A stretch of DNA of 64,000 nucleotides from Desmodus rotundus. Its lineage: Eukaryota > Chordata > Mammalia > Chiroptera > Phyllostomidae. Both the position numbers and the translations under genes were made by a program. This document shows, piece after piece, positions 12,101-24,100 of this stretch (position 1 is the stretch's first letter; each line of letters opens with the position of its first letter). The DNA lies in assembly GCF_022682495.2 (NCBI RefSeq), contig NC_071394.1, positions 31,654,470 through 31,718,469 of the forward strand, given 5' to 3'. The notes beneath the pieces are model-generated. The model had not been told where the DNA came from. It made no database searches and saw nothing but the letters and a program-made list of their open reading frames with translations.

Positions 12101-15100
12101 CAAACCTGTCCATTTTTTATCAAGTACACAGGGGTATGGCAAAAGTCTCCTCTTCCTTAGGCTTTTTGATCATAGCAACCCAAATTACATTGTCAAGGCC
12201 CTCAGATAGCATTACTTACTCAAGTATGGTATGCTCAGGCACCTGGATCAAAACCAAGCCAACACTTCTCTGCTATCTGCCTGTGTCTGTTGTGTGGGCT
12301 CTGGATCCACAAAGAAGGCAGCGGCAGTGCTGGGACAGAGCTTCTTTGGCCCTTGCAGGAAGCAGAAATAACAAATGGTCAGTTTTCGTGTTTGGTATTT
12401 GAATATGCAGGTGTGATAGACAGCTAATTGTGGGAGGGGGAGGGGGAAGAACAAGCCAAAACCTTTCTGTCTGATAACTTCTATTGTTGGATCTGCAGGT
12501 CAACCCTTAAAATGCTTCTGTAAGAGGACATGGAACTTCTATAGCCTCAGGTTCAAAGTGTTCTTATTTCGCTGACTCTAGCTATTTAGAAAAGAATCGT
12601 GTCCAGTGTCCATCATAACCCACCACTGGAAAAACAGTCATGATAATTCAGGTTTAATGAAGAAGGCCCTTATTTTAGCAGCTCCCAATCTGGGCTTTTA
12701 TGGGTATGTTTCTCCCCTACAGCTATCAGGTATTGGTTCTTTGAACTCTAGTTTCCCTCAGATGACTTTTGTTGTGTAATATGAAGTCCAAATTCACCAA
12801 GGTAGTTTCCTTTCCCTTTCTGCATCAGGTCTCAGCCCTGGATGCTAATGGAGCTACAGTGGAAGGCCCAGTTCCCATCACAATAGATGTGAAGGATATC
12901 AACGACAATCAACCCACATTTCTCGAGTCAAAATATGAAGGCTCAGTAAGACAGAATTCTCGCCCAGGTAACAGGCAGGAGCCTGGAAGCATTTATGGAG
13001 AGACCGAAGGGTATGAGGCAGAAGGGGCAGAGTTGTGTGGCTAACAGCTGCAGCTATCACTCATTAAGCACCCTATCTCATCCCTATTGCTCTAGAGTGT
13101 GGCTTCTCAACCTTGACTCCACTGAGATCTTGGGCTCCATAATCTTTTTTTTTTTTTTTCAGTCAGGCGCTGTTATATGCATTATAGGATGTTTAGCAGC
13201 ATCCCTGACATCTGCTCGCCAGATGTCAGTAGCAACACCTACTTCTAAGTTGTAACAACAAAGATGTCTTCAGACATTGCCAAATGTTCCCAGGGCGGGG
13301 TGGAGGGAGATCACCCCTGGTTGAGAACCACTATACTAGGGTGACCTTTAGAACGCTATAGAGCTCTATCCATTTTAAAATACTTTGGAAAGGTGAGCTC
13401 ACTTTCCCACATCCTCCCAGGAATCTCACATTCACATGGTCACTATTGGCCCCCATCTCTTTTCCTTCTCTTACTTCCAATCCTAGCTATGACTGATCCA
13501 TTTGCTATGCTCCTACCCTTTACTTCCACAAAAGCCTCTCACCAAGGCACTGGTGTATGCCACAGGCTTTGCTAAAGATTTGAGCAGGTGAAGGAGCATT
13601 ACATTATAACAGTGCACAAAATAAACATGAATACTAGACTTAAGACTCTTGGCCATTTCCATCAACTCACTGTTGAGTTTCCCTCTATGCTACTGAATCT
13701 TCTCTCTCATTCTTTAACACCCACTTCCAATAACGCAGGAAAAGTATTCCTTACACTTCATTATGTAGAGCAATTTCACTGTCTCTGTCCCTGAAATGTC
13801 ATACCAAAGACTCTCTAACAAGCTCTGCTAACCAAGAATCTTCCATGTCTTCTCCTTCCTCTCTTCATCAGTGGAATCTTCTAGAGTAGTTGTTCTCCAA
13901 CTTTTTGGTCTCAGGGCTCTTGTCTTTCCCTAACAAACAAAATAGGGACAGATTCATAGAGAGCAGGTAGACAGCTATGGGGGGAGGTAGGGGTTAGGGG
14001 GTAGAGGGATTGAGCAAAAAGGAAAAAGGACTCGCAGACATGGACAACAGTGTGGTGATTGCAGGGTGGGGAGGGAGGTGTAAGGGGGATAAATGTAATG
14101 GGAAAAAATACAATAAAAATAATTAAAAAATAAAATACAGCCAGGGGCTAAATTAAGAAAAAATTATTAAGGACTCCAAAGAACTTTTGGATATATCCGG
14201 TGGTGTTATGTGGGTTACATCCAAAGGGATGCTGGTAATGTATAACAGCTGTCTCTCTGGGGGGAAAAGCCCTGCTTGTAGTGTTTACTAATTTCTGTGG
14301 TAAAAATATTCCTACCATGGCCTGTTTCAAGTTACCAGTGGTGTTAACCATTGGCTCACCAGAATTCTGGAAAGTCAACAACTAGCTCTCACAAATTGGC
14401 TCCAGTACAGCACTAGTTATATCTACCAGTACTTACCATATTAGAAAGGAAAGCTGAGAGACTTCGAATATTTATTAATTTAGAATAATAAGCATTTTAA
14501 TAAAATCTATACTTTTAAAGACAAAAAGAATTATTAAGAATAATGGCATTGTTTTAATCTTTGAAAATCTCTTCACTGTCTGAATGAATGGAAAACCTTT
14601 GGATTCTCGTGTCTGTTTCTGCACTTGTTTTGTTGCTATATGCTGTTTTGGTTGAAGCATTTGAAGAAAAACTTGCCTCACACAGATACGTGGTTGGAAA
14701 AGGGAGGAATATTGCTATTGCATTTTCAGATAACTATGGCTCTTCTTTTATACTACACCTAGACTGCAGCAAGTGGTGGTTTCTTAAAGGCTGGTTACAG
14801 TCTGGAATCTGGAACCACATCAATGCCCTCCACCCCGCCTTTTTTGGTACTCCTTTTCACTGAAATCCACTGAACTAATGCTTTGAGTGGATTATTTTTT
14901 ACATGTGCATGAGTTTAGACCCATTGACCCTAAAAAGTCTCAGAGATCCCTAGAAGTCCCTGGTCCATACTTTGAGAAACCCCATCCTAGCGGAAGGAAG
15001 CAGAAGAAAGATTTATTTCCCCACCGATATGAATTATGGCATCTTCCCCATTCTATCTCTGGCTCTTAGAAGGCCAAAGTGGCCGTGGTTCATTTTGGTT

Positions 15101-18100
15101 TCAATTCACATCTTTTTTTTCTGGGTATGTTTTGTTCAATAGGAAAGCCTTTTATGTATGTCAATGCTACAGACCTGGATGATCCAGCCACTCCCAACGG
15201 CCAACTTACTTACCAGATTGTCATGCAGCTTCCCAAGGTCAATGATGTCATGTACTTTCAGATAAACAACAAAACAGGGGCAATATCACTTACCTGGGCA
15301 GGTAAGTCAGGTGATGCCCTTAGAGGGCCGACTGAGTCAAAAAAGGGACCTAGATCTGTGTCAGCTTCAGAGACATTTCCTTTTCTGTTATTTCTACTTT
15401 CCATAGGATCTCAGGAATTGGATCCCGTTAAGAATCCTTCCTATAATCTGGTGGTCTCAGTGAAGGACATGGGAGACCAGCCTGGGAATTCTTTCAGTGA
15501 CAGTGTACCTGTGGTTATTACGGTGAAGGAGAATATTTGGAAAGCACCAGAACCTGTCGAGATCGTAGAAAACTCGACGGATCCTCACCCCATCAAAATC
15601 ACTCAGGTAGTGCCTAAGGAATACCTACAGCCCACTAGATAAATGGCCTCACTTTGTAGGAGCTCACCCTCATGGTCTTCACAGATACATTTATTGTGTA
15701 CATTTTTACATAGCATAATTATAAAGCAAACTAAATCGACAAAGTCTCTGGCTCCAAGTCTCTGGAGTTTACTATCATGGGTAAATTCTGGGCTTCACCA
15801 AATTGTGTGTGTGTGTGTATATCTTTAAAAAAGAGAGCTTAGTCCAAGGTTCAAGATTCCCTAGATACAATTGATGCTTCTTGTTCCCTGTCAGTAGTCT
15901 GGAATATGGCTGCACTAGAGTGGGTTGCACATGGTGTACACATCATATGCACGTATTCTTATTCTTGTGGGAAGAATTCCTTTCCAGAAGACATCTCATC
16001 ATAGGCTGAGGGACATAGACAGAACTGGCCAAGAGTTAAGAGTTGAGTAGATAACCTTCACCTTTGGAGACAACCCTCCCCCAACTCCATCTCCTCTGTG
16101 TGCCTCTGCTCTCCATTCACAAGCTCCCCCCTCCCACCTCTGTGGCCGGTGCTCTCACCTCCTCCCTTAGCTCCTGTAAATACCCTCTGAGCTCCACCCA
16201 GATCCGATCTTTTCTGGAAGATCAGAAGGTTCCTTGACATGAAAGCGGTGTGCTAGTGAGAGAGCACTGGATTTGGAAGCAGAAGACCAAAACCATGTCC
16301 TTGCTCCATTACTTGAATGATTGGTCATAGAATGAGTCATTTAACTATTCTGCACCCCAACCTCTCAACAATGAAATGGAGATTATAACACCTCTAAGGA
16401 TTGCTGTGGAGATTAACCAAAGGCCGTGTCTGTGAAAGTGGGTAACAGGTATTAACGTTATGAGTAGGTCCCAGTCTGTGGTTCTTCTCAGCTTGTTTGT
16501 AAATAACACCATCGGTATTAAGGGACCCTGGAATGGTCCGCCCCATGTCTATTGTATAACCTAAAAGAATTTTTATCTATTGAATGTTGAATTAATGAAC
16601 TTCACCATTTGGGGGAAAAAGAACGAAAGCAACAGTTATTCTGCTTTGCCAGCTGAGAAGTTGCGTCAGGACTCACCTCCATGGCGAGTGCAGATGGGGC
16701 CTTTACTACAGCCTTCCTGTTTGTTATTCAGGTCATCCCCGTAAGGATTTGTAAATGCTGAAAAGAAAGAGTATGCTTGCTTGCTCTCGGGCCTGTCAAG
16801 GAAAGGAGATTCCGGGGTGCTGCATCCAATACCCAGGCCTGGGGAAGTGGTGTGGGTGTCTGGAAACACGGAAAGAAGAGTGCAGGTGAACAGCTCAAGA
16901 AAGGAGAACTCAAGACTGAGTTTTTAGGGCAGAAGGAGCACTCACTTAGGCCCAGGAACGTGGTTTTTGGCTTGGACAGAGGGCAGTGTTTAAATAACTG
17001 GTAGGGGACAATGGTGCTCCCTTGATACCCTTCCCAGGCTGCTCTGAGAGAACAATTTAGTGTGGCAATTTCAAATGGCTGTAGGACCTTAAGCAATTTG
17101 GGCAAATCACTTAAACTTTTTGTGCCCTGGTTTCCTCATTTGTAGAATGGGGATAATGATAGTATCTACATCATAGGGCTTTTGAGCATTTAATGAGATA
17201 ATAGATAAAAGTGTTTAGAATTGGGTGTGGCATGTGCTAACCCTTTGGTTTAGAGACCAAACTCTGTAGAAAGTAGAGTGGACTTGGTATTGACTTTATT
17301 TATTTTGCCACATTGTTTACAGAACACCACAAGGAGTTGGCAATTATTCTTAATCCCCGAAGTCTTTAGGACTAAATATTTAGGGAAGGAATGTGCTTTA
17401 TTTATGTATCATTCATCTTACTGAAATACTAGCATGGAGAAGAGTTTAAAGTGTCTTCTTTGCTCTTATCTTCATTGGTGAGTTTTCGAAGCTCATCATA
17501 TATCATGGCTTAGTCCTCAGATAATGGCAGCTACAAAGCAGATTTTGTTTCTTAGGTTGGTATTTTACGGACATGAAGTTTCCACAGTCAGACTTCCAAA
17601 ATAGTGACCACCCAAACTCTTTAGAGGGTTCACATACACAAAAAATTGCTTTAGAGAAGAAAAATATCTCATACGTGCTTTTTTTGGAGCAACATAATTT
17701 AGTAAGATAGGGAAAAAAAGGCTCATTTTAGGTTGAAAGTGAAAAAATGTAATTCAGTAGTTATAAGAACCCACAGACATATAAACAAGGTTGTCGGAAG
17801 CTTCACATGGAGAACCAGAAAATTGTTCATTCCCTCTCCAGTTCTCTGGGTGCAGATGTCTCTCTCCTTACGACTTGCTTTGGCCCTGCAGGTGCAGTGG
17901 AATGAGCCAGGTGCACAGTACTCCTTAGTTGAAAAAGAGAAGCTGCCAAGATTCCCATTTTCAATTGATCAGGAAGGAAACATTTATGTGACTCAGCCCT
18001 TGGACAGAGAAGAAAAGGATTCGGTGAGTAAAACTGGGAGGAGTTTCACAGGCGACAAGACGAAGTCCTGTACTCATGGAGAGCTGAGAGCAGAAAAGAT

Positions 18101-21100
18101 CTTACTTAAAAACAGTAACAAAAATCCCCAAACTGGGTTCTGACCCCAGTATGCTAGCTCTTGCTCTCAAAGATATGATAATATCCCCACAAATTTGACC
18201 CATTTTATTTTTTTCTCATTTCCCAGTCCTAAGTAAATGGAAAATAAGGGGGTACATGAAATAAAATGAAAACAATCATTTTCTCTGCCTTTGCAAGGCA
18301 ACGATGGAGTCGTGTCTTAACTCTGATCTTCCTGTCGTAGTATGTTTTCTATGCAGTTGCAAAGGATGAGCTTGGAAAACCTCTTGCAATGCCACTGGAC
18401 ATTTTTGTGAAAGTTAAAGACATTAATGATAATCCACCTACGTGTCCACCCACAGCGACTGTATTTGAGGTCCAGGAGAATGAAGGAGTAGGTAAGAAAT
18501 GAGAGCTATTCAAAGCTGTGTAACCATCTTTCTTATAACTTGGTAATCCATTTCTCCTCCCTGGCTTGTAAAAAGAGGACAGTAAATCTGATCAGTGATC
18601 AGTTGTCCATGTCTAGCACAGTACAGAGGTTCAGTGCACCTTGAGACTTGCACAGCCACAGTATTCTGGCTCGATTACTACCTGGGTAGTGTCCTTAAAT
18701 TGGAGCTTTTATGACCACCATCACCACTGCTACCACACTTCCTGCCCCTGCTTGTTCCTGGCCTTTGTCACTCAGAGACATGGCACTCCTCTCACTTCTG
18801 ACTCATCCACAAAACACTGTAGTCACACTGAGTGGCACCTTCTACTGGAATTCCCCCAGTCACTCCGTCAACAGCCTCATAGTTCCCTGACAGGAAGGAC
18901 ACACTGTGTGGTGCGAGAAGCACAGTGTCCTCTTTGTTATGCTCACTCATTTTGGCGAAAAGTCCAGAGCATGGCAGCTCCAACACCAAAGGATCACAGA
19001 ATTTAGTGAGACACTTTCATTCCAGCACACAGATACTTTTTTTTTTTTGACAAGGCAGATCTCTGTCACAAAAGTGACTTCGTTGTGATGGAGTCAGAAA
19101 TAGCAGCTGCTACTGTACCAAATACATATTTCCTCTGCTCTATGACCCAGGGTGCCCCCTTCCTAGACCCATCAGCCATATCTACAGGGGCCCAGCTCCA
19201 TTATAGACAAACAAGGAGTTCCCTACCCTCTCAATGAAAATCCTCCAAGTTTCCATATAAGTCAGTCGATGCCAATTGATATATGAGAGGGGGTAAAGCC
19301 TAGCTCCACGAAAGGGATATATTCAAGTTTGAGTCCTGTGGTGGGATTGAGGCTGCATATAGAGAAACCCACAATTCCCATTTCACAAAGCAAGATGATC
19401 CAGAACCTATCAGACCTCACCCAGAGGTGGGTGAGGTACTGAGTCATAGCCTCCGACTTTGGGAACTCCCTCCCGCTGAAACACCCCCAAGAATAAATAC
19501 GGAGAGCCATAAACTGCAGCAGGGCAGAGAGGATGCATGCCTGCCCTTTGCCCCGTGTTATCTCTGCGGTGGAGTCAGTCTCTGCGATTGTTCCATAAAG
19601 TTGCTGAGAAGTGACCCACAGTGGGCCTTTCTTTAGTTACACCATTTGCCTTGTACATTAGCATCCAAGGGTGGTTGTAACAAACAAAGTACCACAAAGT
19701 TGGTAGCTTAAAACAACAGAAATTTGTTCTCTCACAGTTCTGGAGGCCAAAGTCTGAAATCAGAGTTCCTGCTAGGGGAGCGTTCTTTCATGCCTCTTCT
19801 GGCTTTGGTGGCTCTCGCCATTCCTGGGCTGCTTGTGGCAGCATAAGTCTAGTCTCTGTCTCCTTCACACAGCCTCCTCCTCTGTGTGTGTGCATCTTTG
19901 GGTCTTCTTATAAAAACACTAATGGTATAGACTTAAGGCCCACTCTAAATCCATGATAATTTTATCTCAAGATCCTTAACTATTTACATCTGCAAAGATC
20001 CTATTTCCAAATATGGTCACACCCGTGTTTTGAGTGAGCCTGAATTTTTGTGGGATGCTATTTTTATTGGCTGAATTGTGATCCCCTCCCCCAGATTCAT
20101 ATTATAAAATCCTAATGCCCAGTAACTCAAAAGCTTACTATTATTTAGAGATAGGGTTTTTAAAGAAATAAAGTTAAAATGTCATTAGTGTGGGTCTTAA
20201 TCTAATATGAATTAATGTTGGTATTCCTAAGTCTTGGGACATAAGTCCCACAGATTCTGGTTAATATAAGACATCAAAGAGGAGAAAAAAATAAATTTAT
20301 TTTAGTATTTATATATATATGTATATATATATATATATATATATGAAATTTAGTATTTTACTGAGCTAGACCATAAGCCTCCCAAAAGGCAGGCTGTTTT
20401 GTACCTCTTTTACACTACATATATAGAATAGACGTTCCATAGAATACAACACTCTGAATTCATCACTAATGTGGTGTTCTTCCAAGAAGAGAAAATCTGG
20501 ACACAGACATGTAGAGGAAGAGCCATGTGAAGGCACATGGATCTGACAGCTATGTACAAACCAAGGAGAAAGGTCTCAGAAGAAACCAACCTTGTTGACA
20601 CTTTGATCTCAGACATCTAGCTTCCAGAAACTGTGAGAAAATAAATTTCTGTTGTTAAAGCTGCCCAGTCTGTGGTACTTTGCAATGGTGACCTTATCAA
20701 GCTAATACACTATTCAACACACTATACCATGGAGAGGGTTAGAAGAACCAAAATAATTCTAAGAACTTTGGTCAGCTGTTCAAAGTTATTTACAGAGCTT
20801 TCTAGGAACCTGCTTATCCAGCGGAACCAGTTTTAATAAATTAAATAGAGCCTGCAATGGATAAACTTCCTTCTTTCCTTCTGCACAGTTAGCGATATTG
20901 GGACTCTTACCGCCCATGACATGGATGAAGCAAACACTGTCAACAGTGTTTTACAGTACAGAATCGTGGATCAAATCCCTCCGTACCCCAAAGAAGGACT
21001 CTTCCTGGTCCAGACCTACACGGGGGTGTTCCAGTTAGCCAAGCAGTCCTTGAAGAAGCAAGACTCCCCTCAGTACAACCTGACAGTAGAGGTGTCCAAC

Positions 21101-24100
21101 AATGGTCAGTATCACATTGGCTGTCAAGAGTGGAAATCCGTGTTTTCCTTGCAGGTGTGATGTGTTAGGATGTCCTAACGCCTGGGTGTATTGCAGAAGG
21201 GTGCTTCCTATGTGAACCACACATGCACCACAGAGGCAGCTGGTCCAAAGTGGCAGCTCGGGCAGCATTAGTGATAGGTAAAGGGGATTAAGAGTATAAG
21301 GATTTTATTAGGGGAAATGCCTATACGAAAAAAATGGAGAGAGATAGAGAGAAAGCTGGGAGAACCATCAGACTATAATACGAGGCTGACCCCGAGAGAA
21401 GTAGACAGGGAAGGAAGGCTGGTGGGAGTGTCATAGACTATTGAGCAGTCCAAGAAAAGTTTGGCAAGGTCATTGAGGAGTCCAAAATTGGATGCTGAAG
21501 GAGTCCATGATACTCAAGAATGGAACTACCTTAGCATGCCTGCCTTCTGCAGTCACTGGCTGGGGGCAGCCATGGGAAGCAGGGCAAATGTGCAAATGTG
21601 GTGATGGATTTCAGAGTGCAGCAGCGTGGTCATCATCACTGAATGTCCCTGCTGTTGGAGGTTGGCAAGGTACGTTGTCATGGCCACCATAATCATAAAC
21701 AAAAAAATTAATGGCATTTCCCAATTCTTCCTTTCAGACACAAAGGATTCTACCACATGAAGGTGGAGGAAAAATGCATCTTTTGGGAAGTTCTGTCTTC
21801 TTCTATTAACACCTAGTTAGCCATTTGACAATATCAGAGGACATTCTTCCCTATTCCTCACACAATGTCAAAGCCAGTGGTTATTTTTATTGAGTCACAG
21901 GACCCTTTGAGACTCTGATGAAATCTATGCATTCTCAAACAAAAGTGCACAGACACAGAAAATAGACGTGTCCAGAGATAGACTTATTTTAGGGGCATGC
22001 ATACTCCCAGGTTAAGAACTGTTCTTTCAGTTAGAACTGAATCTTAGATTGACAAGTAGTTCAGTCAGTGTTATGCTAGGAGTGCTAGGAGGCACAGACA
22101 ATATAGGTATGTGGATGAAGTGGCATCATTTCACACTGTGCTTCACATTTTTTTCTTTTATATGGATGTTGATATACTAAAGAAAACTGGGGTTTAATAG
22201 GCCTCCAATGCAGAATGTTTGAAAGTAATTTGGAAAATATTGGGGGGTCTAATATTTGTGTAGCATTATGTTAAGAGGTACAGCAAAAGTGATAATGGAT
22301 ATAATAAATCTGGATAAATTAACAATCTCACACCAATAGCCACCCATTCTTACAGCAAATAGTTACTGAGCATTCACTTTGTTTGAGACACCTTTAAGGT
22401 ATCGGATACATCTGTGAATAAGACCCATTGCCTGTCCTCAAGGAGCTCTCATGGTAGAGGAGATGGACATGTGAATGAATAAATTGCAAGACCCATGTAC
22501 AAGGTTGTGTGCAAAGGAAATGAGTCCCTCAGTGGAGGGAGAGAAAGGACAGGCTTTCGGGAAGAGGTGGAAGAAATCCCATGTACAAATGCAAGGGGAC
22601 TTGAAGCAATGTAAGGCTGTAAGGGCATAAAGTGGAAATCAGATAACATATTGTCTATGTACATGAATACATCTACGGAAAATTTGGGCCAGATAATAAA
22701 ATATATTCATACATAAATATAAGTGTTTGTGGGTTGAAAGAATTAAACATTCAAGTATACACTACAGAAAATTAGAGACTAGGCTGTAATAGTTTTCCAT
22801 AAAATCAGGGAGGGCTTATTACCCTGGAGGCCCCCTGCTAGTCCAAATGAGGTTTGTGCAGAGCAGGCAGCCAGTGCGTGCAGGACCTGGGACCCCACAA
22901 TCTTTGGCCATTCTCATTGTCTGAAAATATTCTGGGGACTAGCCCCAGCTTTAATCAACATTCATTTATTTTCACCTGAATTATAATAAGCTTACGTACC
23001 TGGAGCAGGAGCTCTGAAGTAAGACTGCCCGAGTATATTCCTTAGGATCCCAGCAGGAAATAGACACCCCCTCAAAAGGAGTAACCACAAGAGTTTAAAG
23101 GAGGAATTATTTGTAAGGGTTGTGGGCAACCAACAGGCAGTGACAATCTTAAGGCATGAAGGGTTGAGGGAGGGGAGCATTCCAGGAAGAGGCAAGCCCT
23201 GTGCCTGAGACTATACACAAGGCCGAGGGCATGGGGAACCCCACCAGACCTTTCACCCCCCTGCCCTTCCTCCCACTTCCTGCCAGTGCACCTATTGGCA
23301 GAACTACCTGTTACCCAAAGGGCCAGAATGCCCATTGGTGCAGTCCGTAAGGTGGGCCTCCCAGACACAGAGCAGGGAGATGGCTGGGAAGCACATGTAG
23401 AGGACAAAAGGGGCACGTGGGTTTAAATTCTGGCCCCATCACTAGTTAGTTGTGTGACCTTAGTCAGGTTACCTAACTTCTCTATCCCTTGGCCTCCTCA
23501 TTTGTGAATTAAATGAGAATGATAACACTACCCACATCACGAAGTTAATATGAAGATAAAATGAGTGATGAAGGGAAAGCACTTAATATAGTGCCTGGTG
23601 CCTAGGGAGTGCTAACAATTTGTATGATGTCAAGACCCTCAGTTTTTTGTTATGCAAAGTTTATGCCTAAACTGACTGAGGGCTGCAAAAACCTTGAGTG
23701 ACACAATCAAGCACATCCGATAAGTGGCAGAGGCAGAATTTGAACAGTGGGACTCCAGAGCCCAGATCCTTAATGTTTATATGATACAGTAAGTCATGGT
23801 TGTTACAGCAGCATGACGGTGCTCCCAACAAAGAACCCGTGATGTTGTTTCTTACTCTCAGTGTTTCCCTGGGCACCCCATTCCCACCCACTCTCCATGC
23901 TCACCTTGGACCCAGGCTGAAACTGCTGTGTCTGACTAGGTTTTTGAATTAGCAAACCTGTCCTTCAAAGCCAGTGTCATTTCCCCAGGGTTCCATGAGC
24001 CCCCTCTGCCCCTCTCTTACCTCCACAAGCGTGGCAGTCAGGCCTTTTGAAGGGGACTGATTGTACCACTTACTCCCATACTTGGAGGAAAGGGAGCAGG

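Larger units (their letters stand above)
12968..15142 (+). other. CDH17 intron 4 (2.2 kb)
   Basis: Contains a MER5A-like DNA transposon remnant (about 13095-13340) and a bat L1-type 3' end (about 13945-14135). 13345-13900 and 14150-15140 show no element I can name; 14870-14990 has weak similarity to MER5-type sequence. Confidence 0.8.
15607..17891 (+). other. CDH17 intron 6 (2.3 kb)
   Basis: Contains a short (GT) run near 15805-15818 and MIR copies at about 16250-16455 and 17060-17235. The remaining sequence (15820-16240, 16470-17050, 17240-17890) shows nothing recognisable. Confidence 0.8.
18492..20888 (+). other. CDH17 intron 8 (2.4 kb)
   Basis: 18500-19120 shows no clear element. 19130-19640 is LTR-like in composition with 'agaataaatacgg' near 19491, not assigned. 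19660-20090 and 20070-20690 are ancient repeats (entered separately). A (TA)n lies at 20309-20344. Confidence 0.75.

Noticed and set aside
19130..19640. A possible plus-strand LTR with 'agaataaatac'
   Set aside because: No boundaries or family signature that I trust.
21160..21720. A possible LTR in intron 9 with 'ggattttattagggg' as an inverted poly(A) signal
   Set aside because: I could not find paired TG...CA ends or a target duplication; left unassigned.
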